Below, in pieces: positions 6,020 through 12,890 of a stretch of 13,368 bases of DNA. The stretch comes from an uncultured Acidobacteriaceae bacterium (GTDB lineage Bacteria > Acidobacteriota > Terriglobia > Terriglobales > Acidobacteriaceae): the NCBI GenBank assembly GCA_903842845.1, contig CAIMNN010000138.1, positions 1-13,368 on the forward strand. The letters run 5' to 3'. Under the pieces are notes generated by a model. That model was not told the origin of the DNA. It did not search any database and was given only the letters and a program-made list of their open reading frames with translations. The stretch's first letter is position 1, and each line of letters opens with the position of its first letter. The translations under genes and the position numbers were made by a program.

Positions 6020-6505
6020 ATGCAGCGCTTCTTTCGAATCTCGACCCTCGCACTCTTCGCGTTAGCCCTGGTTGGGCTGAGCGCATCGGCACAAAGCAAA
6101 GACTCCGGCCGCGGCCGCAAGTTCAAAGAGCCGCCTCCGACGGCGCGTCTTGAGATAACGGTGCTTCATGATACGAACGGCAAGCCTATCGAGAATGCGT
6201 CGGTGATCTTCCACGTGATCAATAGTCGTGAAAAAGGCAACATGCAGTTGCGCACCAACGAAGACGGCAGGACGGTCATTGATGTGCTCGAGATCGGCTC
6301 GACGGTGCGTTTCCAAATTGTTGCGCAGGGTTACCAGACCTATGGGCAGGATTTCAAGATCGACAAGCCGAGCCTTAATTTGCTGGTGAAGTTGAGTCGT
6401 CCGGTGGACCAGTATTCGATCTACAAGGACCACTCGAAGGACAAGCCGCAGCCAGCACCGGCGCCGGTTCCTGTGGAGAACGGCCAACAGGGTCAACCGA
6501 AGTAA
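6020..6505 (+). CDS. Secreted carboxypeptidase-regulatory-like (beta-sandwich) protein
   Basis: A 161-residue exported protein of unknown function. A signal peptide occupies residues 1-24 (MQRFFRISTLALFALALVGL then SASA before Q25). Residues 43-126 form one Ig-like/carboxypeptidase regulatory-like domain: ARLEITVLHDTNGKPIENASVIF, a turn with RTNEDGRTVIDVLEIGSTVRFQIVAQGYQTY, and the closing strand LNLLVKLSRP. This DxxGKPIxxAxV...TxxDGxxxxxxLxxGxY-type pattern is shared by domains that bind or present ligands at the cell surface. The tail (about 140-161) is proline-rich and low complexity (KPQPAPAPVPVENGQQGQPK). Acidobacteria carry many such domains. Initiation looks leaderless. The SDR gene starts 12 bases after its stop, so the pair is likely one transcript, though a shared function is not evident. 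Confidence 0.85.
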   Translation: MQRFFRISTLALFALALVGLSASAQSKDSGRGRKFKEPPPTARLEITVLHDTNGKPIENASVIFHVINSREKGNMQLRTNEDGRTVIDVLEIGSTVRFQIVAQGYQTYGQDFKIDKPSLNLLVKLSRPVDQYSIYKDHSKDKPQPAPAPVPVENGQQGQPK

Positions 6506-6517
6506 TTGGCGGCAACG

Positions 6518-7270
6518 ATGCAGAGTGTGCAGCCAATGACGGGCCCACTGAGCGGCAAGGTCGCACTGGTGACGGGCGGGTCGAAGCGGCTGGGGCGTGC
6601 GATAACGTTGGCGTTGGCTGATGCAGGCGCGGATGTGGTTGTGACCGGGCGCTCGGCGTCAAAGGAATCAGATGAAGTTGTGGCGCTGGCTCAGTTAAAG
6701 GGCCGGCGAGCACTTTTTGTGGCTGGTGATGTGCGCAGCGAGGCGGCGGTGCGCGAAGCGGTACAGAGCGCGGTCGGTGAGATGGGCAAGCTGGACCTGC
6801 TGGTGAACAATGCGGGGCGGTTTGATTCGGCGAAGCTGGATGAGCTGAGCATTGAAAAATGGGATGAAGTATTTGCGGTGAATACGCGTGGGCCGTTTTT
6901 GATGGCGCGCGAGGCGATGGTGCATCTGCGGGCGTCGCAGGGGCGGATTGTAAATATAGGTTCGCTGGGCGGGATAAACCCGTGGCCGACGCATGCGCAT
7001 TATTGTGCGTCGAAGGCGGCGTTGCACCGGCTGACGGAAGCGATGGCGCTGGCGTTTGCTCCTGAGGTGAGTGTGAACTGTGTTGCGCCGGGGTGGATAG
7101 AGTTTGCAGAGTTCGGAGAGCCGGCAGCGGCGCATTTTGCGGCGATGACGCCCATGAAGAAGAACGGACGGGCTGAGGATGTGGCGGCGGCGGTATTGTT
7201 CTTTGCTTTTGGGCCGCACTTTATTACAGGGCAGACGCTGGTTGTGGATGGCGGGCTGGGGCTGAAGTAA
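6518..7270 (+). CDS. Short-chain dehydrogenase/reductase, FabG or pteridine-reductase type
   Basis: A 250-residue classical SDR, an NAD(P)H-dependent oxidoreductase of the cytoplasm. Visible motifs are the nucleotide-binding TGGSKRLG (19-26), the DVR motif at 71-73 that contacts adenine, NNAG (97-100), Asn122 in VNTRGPF, Ser149, and the catalytic Tyr162-x3-Lys166 in YCASKAAL. PG at 191-192 and TGQTLVVDGG near the C-terminus complete the fold. The GGSKRLGRAI start and arginine after TG at 45 favour NADPH and resemble pteridine reductases and FolM as much as FabG, so the substrate is undecided. The ATG at 6518 is chosen; a TTG directly after the preceding stop would add four residues, and ATG at 6536 is also possible. 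No strong Shine-Dalgarno is seen, so it may depend on coupling to the upstream gene. Its stop is 2 bp from the convergent phosphatase stop. Confidence 0.9.
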   Translation: MQSVQPMTGPLSGKVALVTGGSKRLGRAITLALADAGADVVVTGRSASKESDEVVALAQLKGRRALFVAGDVRSEAAVREAVQSAVGEMGKLDLLVNNAGRFDSAKLDELSIEKWDEVFAVNTRGPFLMAREAMVHLRASQGRIVNIGSLGGINPWPTHAHYCASKAALHRLTEAMALAFAPEVSVNCVAPGWIEFAEFGEPAAAHFAAMTPMKKNGRAEDVAAAVLFFAFGPHFITGQTLVVDGGLGLK

Positions 7271-7272
7271 AT

Positions 7273-8091
7273 TTATTTACCGATAAAGCGAGAGAAAAAT
7301 CCTTTGCCATTCGAGCGGTGTTCGCTTCCGGTATCAAAACGCTTTTTATCGCCTGACTTTAGGCCGATGATATCGGGTTGCGGCGGCAGAGGTGTGCCTT
7401 CGAAGGCGGCGCGTGGATTGGTGACGCAGAGGCGTTCGGCGGTCTCTTGTCCCATGCGTTTGCAGACGTATTCATAACCTTGCTTGAGATGCGGCGGACG
7501 CCACTCGGGATGATGCGCGTCGCTGGCGAGGAAGTGGATGGCGTTGCGTTTAAGCAAGGAGTGGGAGAAAGATTCCGCAGCCTGACCGAAGCGGCCGTAG
7601 AGCGCGGAGGCGGTGACCTGGACCAAGACGCCGTTCCGCAACCACTCGTCGAGCATTTCGGGCTTGCGCTGGATGATGGGATTGCGCTCGGGGTGGGTGA
7701 TGATGAGCGTGTAGCCAACGATGCGGAGCCGCTCCATGGCCTGCGTCAATTGCGGCGGAATGGCGAGGTTGGAAAACTCGATGAGCAGGTAGCCCTTGTT
7801 GTTGATGGAATATTTCAAAGGGTTGGCGAGGGCGTCTTCGATGTTTTCGGTATTCAGGTGGAAGTCGCAACCGAGGCCGAGCGTCAGTCTGCCATTCAAG
7901 CGCTCGCGCAGAATGGCAAGGCGCTCTTCAATGACTGGCAGATTGTATTCGTATTTTTCATGGGCGTGGGGCGTGCAGACGATGTGCGTGATGCCGTCCT
8001 TGATGGCTTCTTCGGCCATCAACAGGGAGGCTACGAGGTCGGCGGGTCCGTCGTCAACGCCGTAGATTAGGTGGTGATGAATGTCGTACAT
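7273..8091 (-). CDS. PHP-domain tyrosine phosphatase, CpsB/YwqE family
   Basis: A 272-residue metal-dependent (usually Mn) phosphatase. CpsB and YwqE members remove phosphate from the tyrosine kinases that control polysaccharide export. PHP metal ligands are evident in order: DIHHH (H5, H7), TPHAH (H42, H44), the CDFHLN region at 75-80, THPERN (H133) and SDAH (D191, H193). The start is set at MYDIHHHLIYGVDDG because family members begin there. The frame stays open upstream for 45 codons, but that extension (FAFAFSFAFSQLNKNS...) is low-complexity sequence from a repeat element. No good Shine-Dalgarno is seen. The C-terminal 25 residues are basic and hydrophobic (GKGFFSRFIGK) and may touch the membrane. 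No partner kinase or capsule genes are nearby, so the polysaccharide role is inferred from the family only. Confidence 0.88.
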   Translation of the reverse strand: MYDIHHHLIYGVDDGPADLVASLLMAEEAIKDGITHIVCTPHAHEKYEYNLPVIEERLAILRERLNGRLTLGLGCDFHLNTENIEDALANPLKYSINNKGYLLIEFSNLAIPPQLTQAMERLRIVGYTLIITHPERNPIIQRKPEMLDEWLRNGVLVQVTASALYGRFGQAAESFSHSLLKRNAIHFLASDAHHPEWRPPHLKQGYEYVCKRMGQETAERLCVTNPRAAFEGTPLPPQPDIIGLKSGDKKRFDTGSEHRSNGKGFFSRFIGK

Positions 8092-8134
8092 CCGGTTTAA
8101 TTGTACAGCTTGGTCAGAATTGAGATTCGCACTC

Positions 8135-8216
8135 GGCGAGTTGGCTGGGGAATTTTTGTTCAGTTGAGAAAAAGCAAAGGAAAAAGCAAATGCAAATTCC
8201 TCGCCAAGCTCGGAAT
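8135..8216. repeat. Imperfect inverted repeat with a 12-bp tandem duplication in its loop, upstream of the PHP gene
   Basis: An arm at 8138-8155 pairs with 8194-8211 with about two single-base bulges and one mismatch (cores TTGGC/GCCAA and GGAATTT/AAATTCC). The loop holds two near-identical 12-mers, GAAAAAGCAAAG (8168-8179) and GAAAAAGCAAAT (8180-8191). The right side, 8196-8216, is itself ATTCC...GGAAT, the form of a dispersed palindrome. GGCGAGTTGGCT at 8135-8146 is identical to part of copy B at 2009-2020. In an MCE-to-PHP transcript it would form a leader stem-loop. Confidence 0.55.
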
Positions 8217-8269
8217 GACAATGCATGGGTGTGAGAAAGATTTTTGTATGACAGGCTACGGGGAGTGAA

Positions 8270-9346
8270 TCAGAACATCTTTAACTGGATGTTGAGATAT
8301 TTTTTAGGATTGGTGCGCATGCCGTTGATGAGCTGGCTGGCCTGGTCCATGGTCTGGTCGGCGTGGTCGTAGAGCGAGCGGTTTTTGAAGAGCTGGCCAA
8401 CGCTGCCCTGGCCTTCGTCGACCTGCTTGAGCAGACTGTCGAGGTGGGTGATGGAGTCGTCGAGCTTGCGGGCGAACTCGGGGTCATGGGTGAGCTTGCC
8501 GGCGACGCCGTTGCCGTCGCGAATTTCCTTGAGGATATGGTTTGTGTTCTCGATGGCGGAGTTGAGGTTGTTGTAGAGCGTGGGATCGTGGATGAGCTTG
8601 CCCGCCGTTCCTTTGGTTGAGTCGAGATTGGCGGCGATGTTGTCGATGTGGGTGACGGCGTCGTTGGCGCGGTTGTAGAGGGTGTCATCGTTGACGAGCT
8701 TGCCGAGCGTGCCTTTGCCGTTGTTAATGGACGACGAGATGGACTCGAGGTCGGAGGTGATGTGGTCGAGCTTGGCCGCGAGTGCGCGGTCGCCGATAAG
8801 CTTGCCGATGGTACCTTTCTGGTCGTTAATGGTCTTGACAGTGGTCTGCAACTCGCCTATGAGGGCATCGATATGCTTGATGGATTCGTTGCTGTTGCTG
8901 ATGACCTGATCGATGCTGGGCGCGTCGCCAGGCAGGAGCTCGGCGTTGTTCTTCGGTGGCGGACCGGTTGCATGAAGGGAATCGAGGTCGAGGAAGCTGT
9001 CGCCGAGAACTCCGGCTGATTTGATGGAGGCTTTTGTGTCGGTGTGCAACTGGGCGATATCGGAATCGTTGACCGTGACGACGACCTCAACCATGTTGGG
9101 TTTGTGGTCGGGGACGACCTTGACGCTTTTGACGTTGCCCTTGGGGACGCCCTGAAGAGTGACGGGCGCGCCGACCTTGAGGCCGGCTGCATTTTCAAAG
9201 TAGCAGCGGAGGTTGATCTTGCGGGTGAAGAGTCCGCCGGTGGAGCCTGTCATGAGGAAGATAAGGACGACAAGGATAATCAGCGCGACAGCGACAAGCA
9301 CGCCGACCCGCAACTGCGACCATCGAATTTCCTGTTGACTTGGCAC
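8270..9346 (-). CDS. MCE-domain (MlaD-type) lipid transport protein with tandem-repeat tail
   Basis: A 358-residue envelope protein of the MlaD/MCE family, the lipid-binding component of ABC-type phospholipid transporters. It has an N-terminal anchor (residues 14-33) and one MCE domain (about 42-122) with the GLKVGAPVTLQGVPKGNVKSV and IKSAGVLGDSFLDL signatures. After a linker come five consecutive 34-residue repeats (177-346) of pattern K-G-T-x-G-K-L-x-x-D-x-x-L-Y followed by an amphipathic helix, and the tail PKKYLNIQLKMF. The helices probably form a long coiled barrel or needle below the MCE ring, as known for other MCE proteins. The start is a GTG encoding MPSQQEIRWSQLRVGVL, with a GGGAG about 13 bases upstream. 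No MlaE permease or MlaF ATPase gene adjoins it; acpS lies 98 bp upstream on the same strand. Function is by family. Confidence 0.92.
   Translation of the reverse strand: MPSQQEIRWSQLRVGVLVAVALIILVVLIFLMTGSTGGLFTRKINLRCYFENAAGLKVGAPVTLQGVPKGNVKSVKVVPDHKPNMVEVVVTVNDSDIAQLHTDTKASIKSAGVLGDSFLDLDSLHATGPPPKNNAELLPGDAPSIDQVISNSNESIKHIDALIGELQTTVKTINDQKGTIGKLIGDRALAAKLDHITSDLESISSSINNGKGTLGKLVNDDTLYNRANDAVTHIDNIAANLDSTKGTAGKLIHDPTLYNNLNSAIENTNHILKEIRDGNGVAGKLTHDPEFARKLDDSITHLDSLLKQVDEGQGSVGQLFKNRSLYDHADQTMDQASQLINGMRTNPKKYLNIQLKMF
8309..8818 (-). repeat. Five in-frame 102-bp repeats encoding 34-residue units
   Basis: Units cover residues 177-210, 211-244, 245-278, 279-312 and 313-346 of the MCE protein with no length variation. 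Each opens with the GT-x-GKL-like turn (KGTIGKL, KGTLGKL, KGTAGKL, NGVAGKL, QGSVGQL) and continues as a helix with hydrophobics in a regular pattern. Residues 143-176 have the same length and helix pattern but lack the glycine motif, possibly a capping unit. The protein repeats are clear; the DNA has diverged. Confidence 0.85.
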
Positions 9347-9444
9347 GCGAGTTTCGCTGCTCCCTTTGAAATGAGGATAGCAGAATTCGGTTAGGGAAAC
9401 TTCAATAGATCGAGTGATGGGCGGAGGGTTCAGGCGGATTCAAG

Positions 9445-9825
9445 TCAAGCAGATTCAAGGATGACGCTAGCCATGGCGAGGGAGTCGGTGTGCGTGAGCG
9501 AGAGGCTGGAGCGGGTGACGCCGAGACGCTGGGCGAATTCAAGCGCGCGGCCGTGGAAGCGGAGGCTGGGGCGGCCGGAGGGTTCGCGGGTGACTTCGAT
9601 CTCAAGCCAGTTGACGCCGCGGCTGATGCCGGTGCCTAGGGCTTTGGCGGCGGCCTCTTTTGCGGCGAAACGGGCGGCGAGGCTTTCGGCGCTGTTGCGC
9701 TTGCGGAGGCAGTAGGCCTGCTCAGTGGCGGTGTAGATGCGGTCGAGGAAGCGCTGGCCGTAGCGCGAGTGTGAGGCTGCTATGCGTTCAATCTCGGTAA
9801 TGTCGATGCCGGTGCCGACAATCAT
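9445..9825 (-). CDS. acpS: Holo-[acyl-carrier-protein] synthase
   Basis: A 126-residue phosphopantetheinyl transferase that moves the 4'-phosphopantetheine arm from coenzyme A onto apo-ACP, activating fatty-acid synthesis. It shows the two AcpS hallmarks: GTGIDITEIERI at residues 4-15, with metal-binding Asp8, and RFAAKEAAAKALGTG at 52-66, with metal-binding Glu57. SLSLTHTDSLAMASVIL at the end is the usual final strand region. The length is normal for AcpS (about 120-130). The ATG start places the family N-terminus correctly; the ribosome site is weak. It heads a leftward series with the MCE protein (98-bp gap). Three TGATGCA copies lie at and just upstream of its start codon. Confidence 0.95.
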   Translation of the reverse strand: MIVGTGIDITEIERIAASHSRYGQRFLDRIYTATEQAYCLRKRNSAESLAARFAAKEAAAKALGTGISRGVNWLEIEVTREPSGRPSLRFHGRALEFAQRLGVTRSSLSLTHTDSLAMASVILESA

Positions 9826-9978
9826 GATGCACTCACGTTAAATGATGCAGGTGATGCAAAGCTATTTTGATTTGGTGCATAGAGGCCATTACTTTAGACA
9901 GAGTGTTGAGGCAGAAGAAGTTGTGGTGTGACTGAAATATGGTCATGGAGCGTACGACGGCCGCACAAAGGTGAAGGC

Positions 9979-10413
9979 ATGCACCCGCTCACCGATAACC
10001 CGAACGTGAAGCATATGATCACCCAGCAAATAGTACAGAAACCGGCCAACATTCCCTGGGCGATCCAGATGCGGGCCATTTCGACCGAGGAGCCGGAGTT
10101 GCTGGTGCAGCGGCTGACGGGCGCGATTCTGGGCTCCGGGGGCTGGGTGTTGAGCCGCGGGGCGGATGATGAGGGAATCATCAACCTGCTCTTTGAGTTT
10201 GAGCGGCATGTCTGCGTGGATATTTACAGCATGTTGATAGGAGCGGGTCTTGAGCTGAGCCAGCAAGGGCATCTGCGCTTTACTGAGCTTTGCCAGTGCA
10301 CGTGTTCGCATCCAGACGAGTGTGGCACGGAGATTGCGAGCGTGGAACTGGAGATACAGACCTTCGCAGATAAGTTTCACGTGGAAGACGTTTATCACAA
10401 TACGCCGCTGTAG
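9979..10413 (+). CDS. Conserved-looking hypothetical protein with a cysteine cluster
   Basis: A 144-residue cytoplasmic protein that I cannot assign to a family. The ATG at 9979 is chosen because AAGGTG (9968-9973) lies 5 bases upstream; a GTG at 9928 in the same frame is less likely. Residues 45-90 (QRLTGAILGSGGWVLSRGADDEGIINLLFEFERHVCVDIYSMLIGAG) alternate in a strand-helix pattern like a small alpha/beta, ACT-like sandwich, but this is only a visual impression. A cysteine-rich motif C105-x-C107-x-C109-x5-C115 (CQCTCSHPDEC) could bind zinc or an iron-sulfur cluster. There is no signal peptide or membrane segment. Codon usage matches the neighbours and the ribosome site is good, so it looks like a real chromosomal gene. 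Its stop is 3 bp from the convergent recG stop. Confidence 0.8.
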   Translation: MHPLTDNPNVKHMITQQIVQKPANIPWAIQMRAISTEEPELLVQRLTGAILGSGGWVLSRGADDEGIINLLFEFERHVCVDIYSMLIGAGLELSQQGHLRFTELCQCTCSHPDECGTEIASVELEIQTFADKFHVEDVYHNTPL

Positions 10414-10416
10414 TTT

Positions 10417-12729
10417 TTAGCCGGCTTCGACGAGGCCGTATTTCCGTTGCCATGCTTTTTTGAGACGGTCCCATACGCGAACGCGTTCCTGCTCGCTGAT
10501 GCCCTCTTCCGGTTTGGTGGCGAAGTTTTCGGCTTCGATCTTGGCTATCTCTAGGAGTTTGCGGTCGCGTAGCAGATTGGCGACGCGGAAGTCGGGGAGG
10601 CCGGCCTGGCGCGTGCCGAAGAATTCGCCGGGGCCGCGCATTTCGAGGTCAAGCTCGGCGAGTTCGAAGCCGTCTTGAGTGCGGACCATGGCTTCGAGGC
10701 GTAGTTCGGCTTGCTCGGTGATCTTGCGACCGGTCATGAGAATGCAGGAACTTTCAGCGGTGCCACGACCGACGCGGCCACGGAGCTGATGGAGCTGCGC
10801 CATGCCGAAGCGGTCGGCGTGCTCGACGACCATGACGGTTGCGTTGGGGACGTCGACGCCGACTTCGATGACGGTGGTGGCGACGAGGACATCGAGTTCG
10901 CCGCGCTGAAAGCGACGCATGATGATCTCTTTGCGGTCGGCATCGAGGCGGCCGTGGAGGAGAGCGACTCGGAGTCCGGCGAGCGGACCGTTGCTGAGGT
11001 GCTCGTACATGTCGACTGCGGATTTGAGAGCGGTGCGGGTGGTGCTGTTCTTTGGTGTTTCGCCGAAGAGGTTTTCGTCGACGAGTTTCTTTTTGGCTTT
11101 GGTGGCAGCGCGTTTGGGGGCTGTTGTTTCGGCGGAGGTTTCTTTTTCTTCGTCGTGGCTGAAGTCGAGCTCGGGCTGGTCGGTGCTTGAGCCTTCGATG
11201 ACGGGATAGACGATGTAGGCCTGGCGGCCTTTTTTGACTTCAGAGCGAACGAACTCCCATACCTTGCCGGCTTCATCGTCGAAGACGTGTGAGGTTTTGA
11301 TGGGCATGCGGCCGGGGGGGAGTTCGTCGAGGACGCTGAGGTCGAGGTCGCCGTAGAGGCTGAGGGCGAGCGTGCGCGGGATGGGGGTTGCGGTCATGAC
11401 GAGCATGTCGGGCTCGGCGACGTTGGGTTTCTTCATGAGCTTGAAGCGCTGGAGGACGCCGAAGCGGTGTTGCTCGTCGACGACGATGAGGCCGAGTTTG
11501 TCGAACTCTACTTTTTCTTCGATGAGCGCGTGGGTGCCGATGATGATCTGCGCTTCGCCGCGGTTGATGAGGGCGCGGGTGTGGCGCTTGCGGTCTTCGT
11601 CTAGCGAGCCGGTGAGGAGAACGATGCGGTAGTTTTTGCTGGAGCGCTCAAGGAGTTTGCGCGCGGCGAGGTAGTGCTGCGTGGCGAGGATTTCGGTCGG
11701 GGCCATGAGCGCGGCCTGGTAGCCGTTTTCGACGGCGACGAGCATGGCCTCAAAGGCGACGATGGTTTTGCCGGAGCCGACATCGCCCTGGAGGAGGCGG
11801 CGCATGGGGTGCGATTGACGCATGTCGGCGACTATTTCACCGAACGCGCGTTTTTGCGCGGCTGTGGGCTTGAAGGGCAGGACTTCTTTGAGCGCTTCGC
11901 GGAGTGCGTCATTGGTTTCAAAAGCGACGCCAGGTTGCTTTTTGAGGCGACGGCGTTTGAGTTCGAGGCCGAGTTCGAGGTAGAACAATTCTTCAAAGAT
12001 GAGTCGACGTTGCGCGGGGGTAGCAAATTTTTGCAGTGCTTTGACGTCGGTGCCGTCAGCGGGGAAGTGGGTTCCGTTGAAGGCGAGTTCACGCGAAGGA
12101 AGGTCAAGGCGCGCGAGGAGTTTTGCGGGGAGGGTTTCGTCGACGCGGCCGCGGAGGTCTTCCAGGAGATGCCATGCGGCTTTGCGCATCCACTTGGTGC
12201 TGAGCTTAGCGCCGAATTGTGCGCCGGATTTGGGGCTGGCCTGGCTGCTGCCGAGGGATTCATAGACGGGCGTGATGCGGCCGACCTCAAGCATGCGGGC
12301 GAGTTCGTCGTCGCTGGCGTCGGGGAGAATCTCGTATTGTGGCTGAATCATTTTGAGGTTGGCAGCGGAGCGGGATGCCTCAACGCGGCCGAAGACGGCG
12401 ACTGTTTGCCCAGCGTGGAAGCGGTTTACGAGATAGCTGCCGTGGAACCAGACGCATTTGATGGCGTGGCGACCCTGGCCGAGGGTGAGCTCGAAGATGG
12501 GCATTTTGCGGGTGCGGAGAAGCGTTGAGCCGCGGACCTCGCCGATGACGCTGACCGGTTCGCCGGGTTTGATCTCGTCGAGTGGGACAGGGTTGCGGCG
12601 GTCTTCGTAGCGGAAGGGGAGATGGTAGAGGAGGTCTTCTGCGATCTCAATGCCGCGCAGCTTGAGGAGTTCGGCGACACGAGGGCCGACGCCACGGACG
12701 TACATGACCGGACTATCGAGCTCTGCCAC
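10417..12729 (-). CDS. recG: ATP-dependent DNA helicase RecG
   Basis: A 770-residue branch-migration helicase that reverses stalled replication forks and processes Holliday junctions. The wedge/OB region lies in the N-terminal third (YVRGVGPRVAELLKLRGI at 10-27; EDLLYHLPFRYEDRR at 31-45). Helicase motifs follow: LLQGDVGSGKT (Walker A, 312-322), APTEILATQH, the DEQH box (418-421), TATPIPRT (446-453), ATTVIEVGVDVPNA (617-630) and the QLRGRVGRG motif (648-656). RGPGEFFGTRQAGLPDFR (698-715) is the family TRG region. It is longer than E. coli RecG (693), partly through a charged low-complexity insert at about 515-568 between the helicase lobes. The GTG start at 12729 gives MAELDSPVMYVRGVG; Met9 is an alternative and neither has a clear Shine-Dalgarno. 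It is divergent from the ABC ATPase gene. Confidence 0.96.
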   Translation of the reverse strand: MAELDSPVMYVRGVGPRVAELLKLRGIEIAEDLLYHLPFRYEDRRNPVPLDEIKPGEPVSVIGEVRGSTLLRTRKMPIFELTLGQGRHAIKCVWFHGSYLVNRFHAGQTVAVFGRVEASRSAANLKMIQPQYEILPDASDDELARMLEVGRITPVYESLGSSQASPKSGAQFGAKLSTKWMRKAAWHLLEDLRGRVDETLPAKLLARLDLPSRELAFNGTHFPADGTDVKALQKFATPAQRRLIFEELFYLELGLELKRRRLKKQPGVAFETNDALREALKEVLPFKPTAAQKRAFGEIVADMRQSHPMRRLLQGDVGSGKTIVAFEAMLVAVENGYQAALMAPTEILATQHYLAARKLLERSSKNYRIVLLTGSLDEDRKRHTRALINRGEAQIIIGTHALIEEKVEFDKLGLIVVDEQHRFGVLQRFKLMKKPNVAEPDMLVMTATPIPRTLALSLYGDLDLSVLDELPPGRMPIKTSHVFDDEAGKVWEFVRSEVKKGRQAYIVYPVIEGSSTDQPELDFSHDEEKETSAETTAPKRAATKAKKKLVDENLFGETPKNSTTRTALKSAVDMYEHLSNGPLAGLRVALLHGRLDADRKEIIMRRFQRGELDVLVATTVIEVGVDVPNATVMVVEHADRFGMAQLHQLRGRVGRGTAESSCILMTGRKITEQAELRLEAMVRTQDGFELAELDLEMRGPGEFFGTRQAGLPDFRVANLLRDRKLLEIAKIEAENFATKPEEGISEQERVRVWDRLKKAWQRKYGLVEAG

Positions 12730-12890
12730 AAAGCGATGCTAAATTGCCTTGGGGGCGGGAGACAAATATTGTGGAAAACGGAAGGAACTTAGGGGCGGGC
12801 CGCCGCGTAGATTTTATAAATGACAAATCGCCTGCCGTGTAGACTCACTATGCGGCCATTTTGTTCGCCGTCAACAATCACAGGAGCACC

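Noticed and set aside
5521..6126. N-terminal extension of the hexosaminidase by about 200 residues in the same open frame
   Set aside because: The extension overlaps the S4-domain gene antiregister, is rich in Ser/Pro/Ala/Lys without domain character, and lies before a clear signal peptide that has its own AAGGAGA ribosome site.
8092..8226. 45-residue N-terminal extension of the PHP phosphatase
   Set aside because: It is low complexity and coincides with the palindromic repeat; the family starts at the MYDIHHH metal motif.
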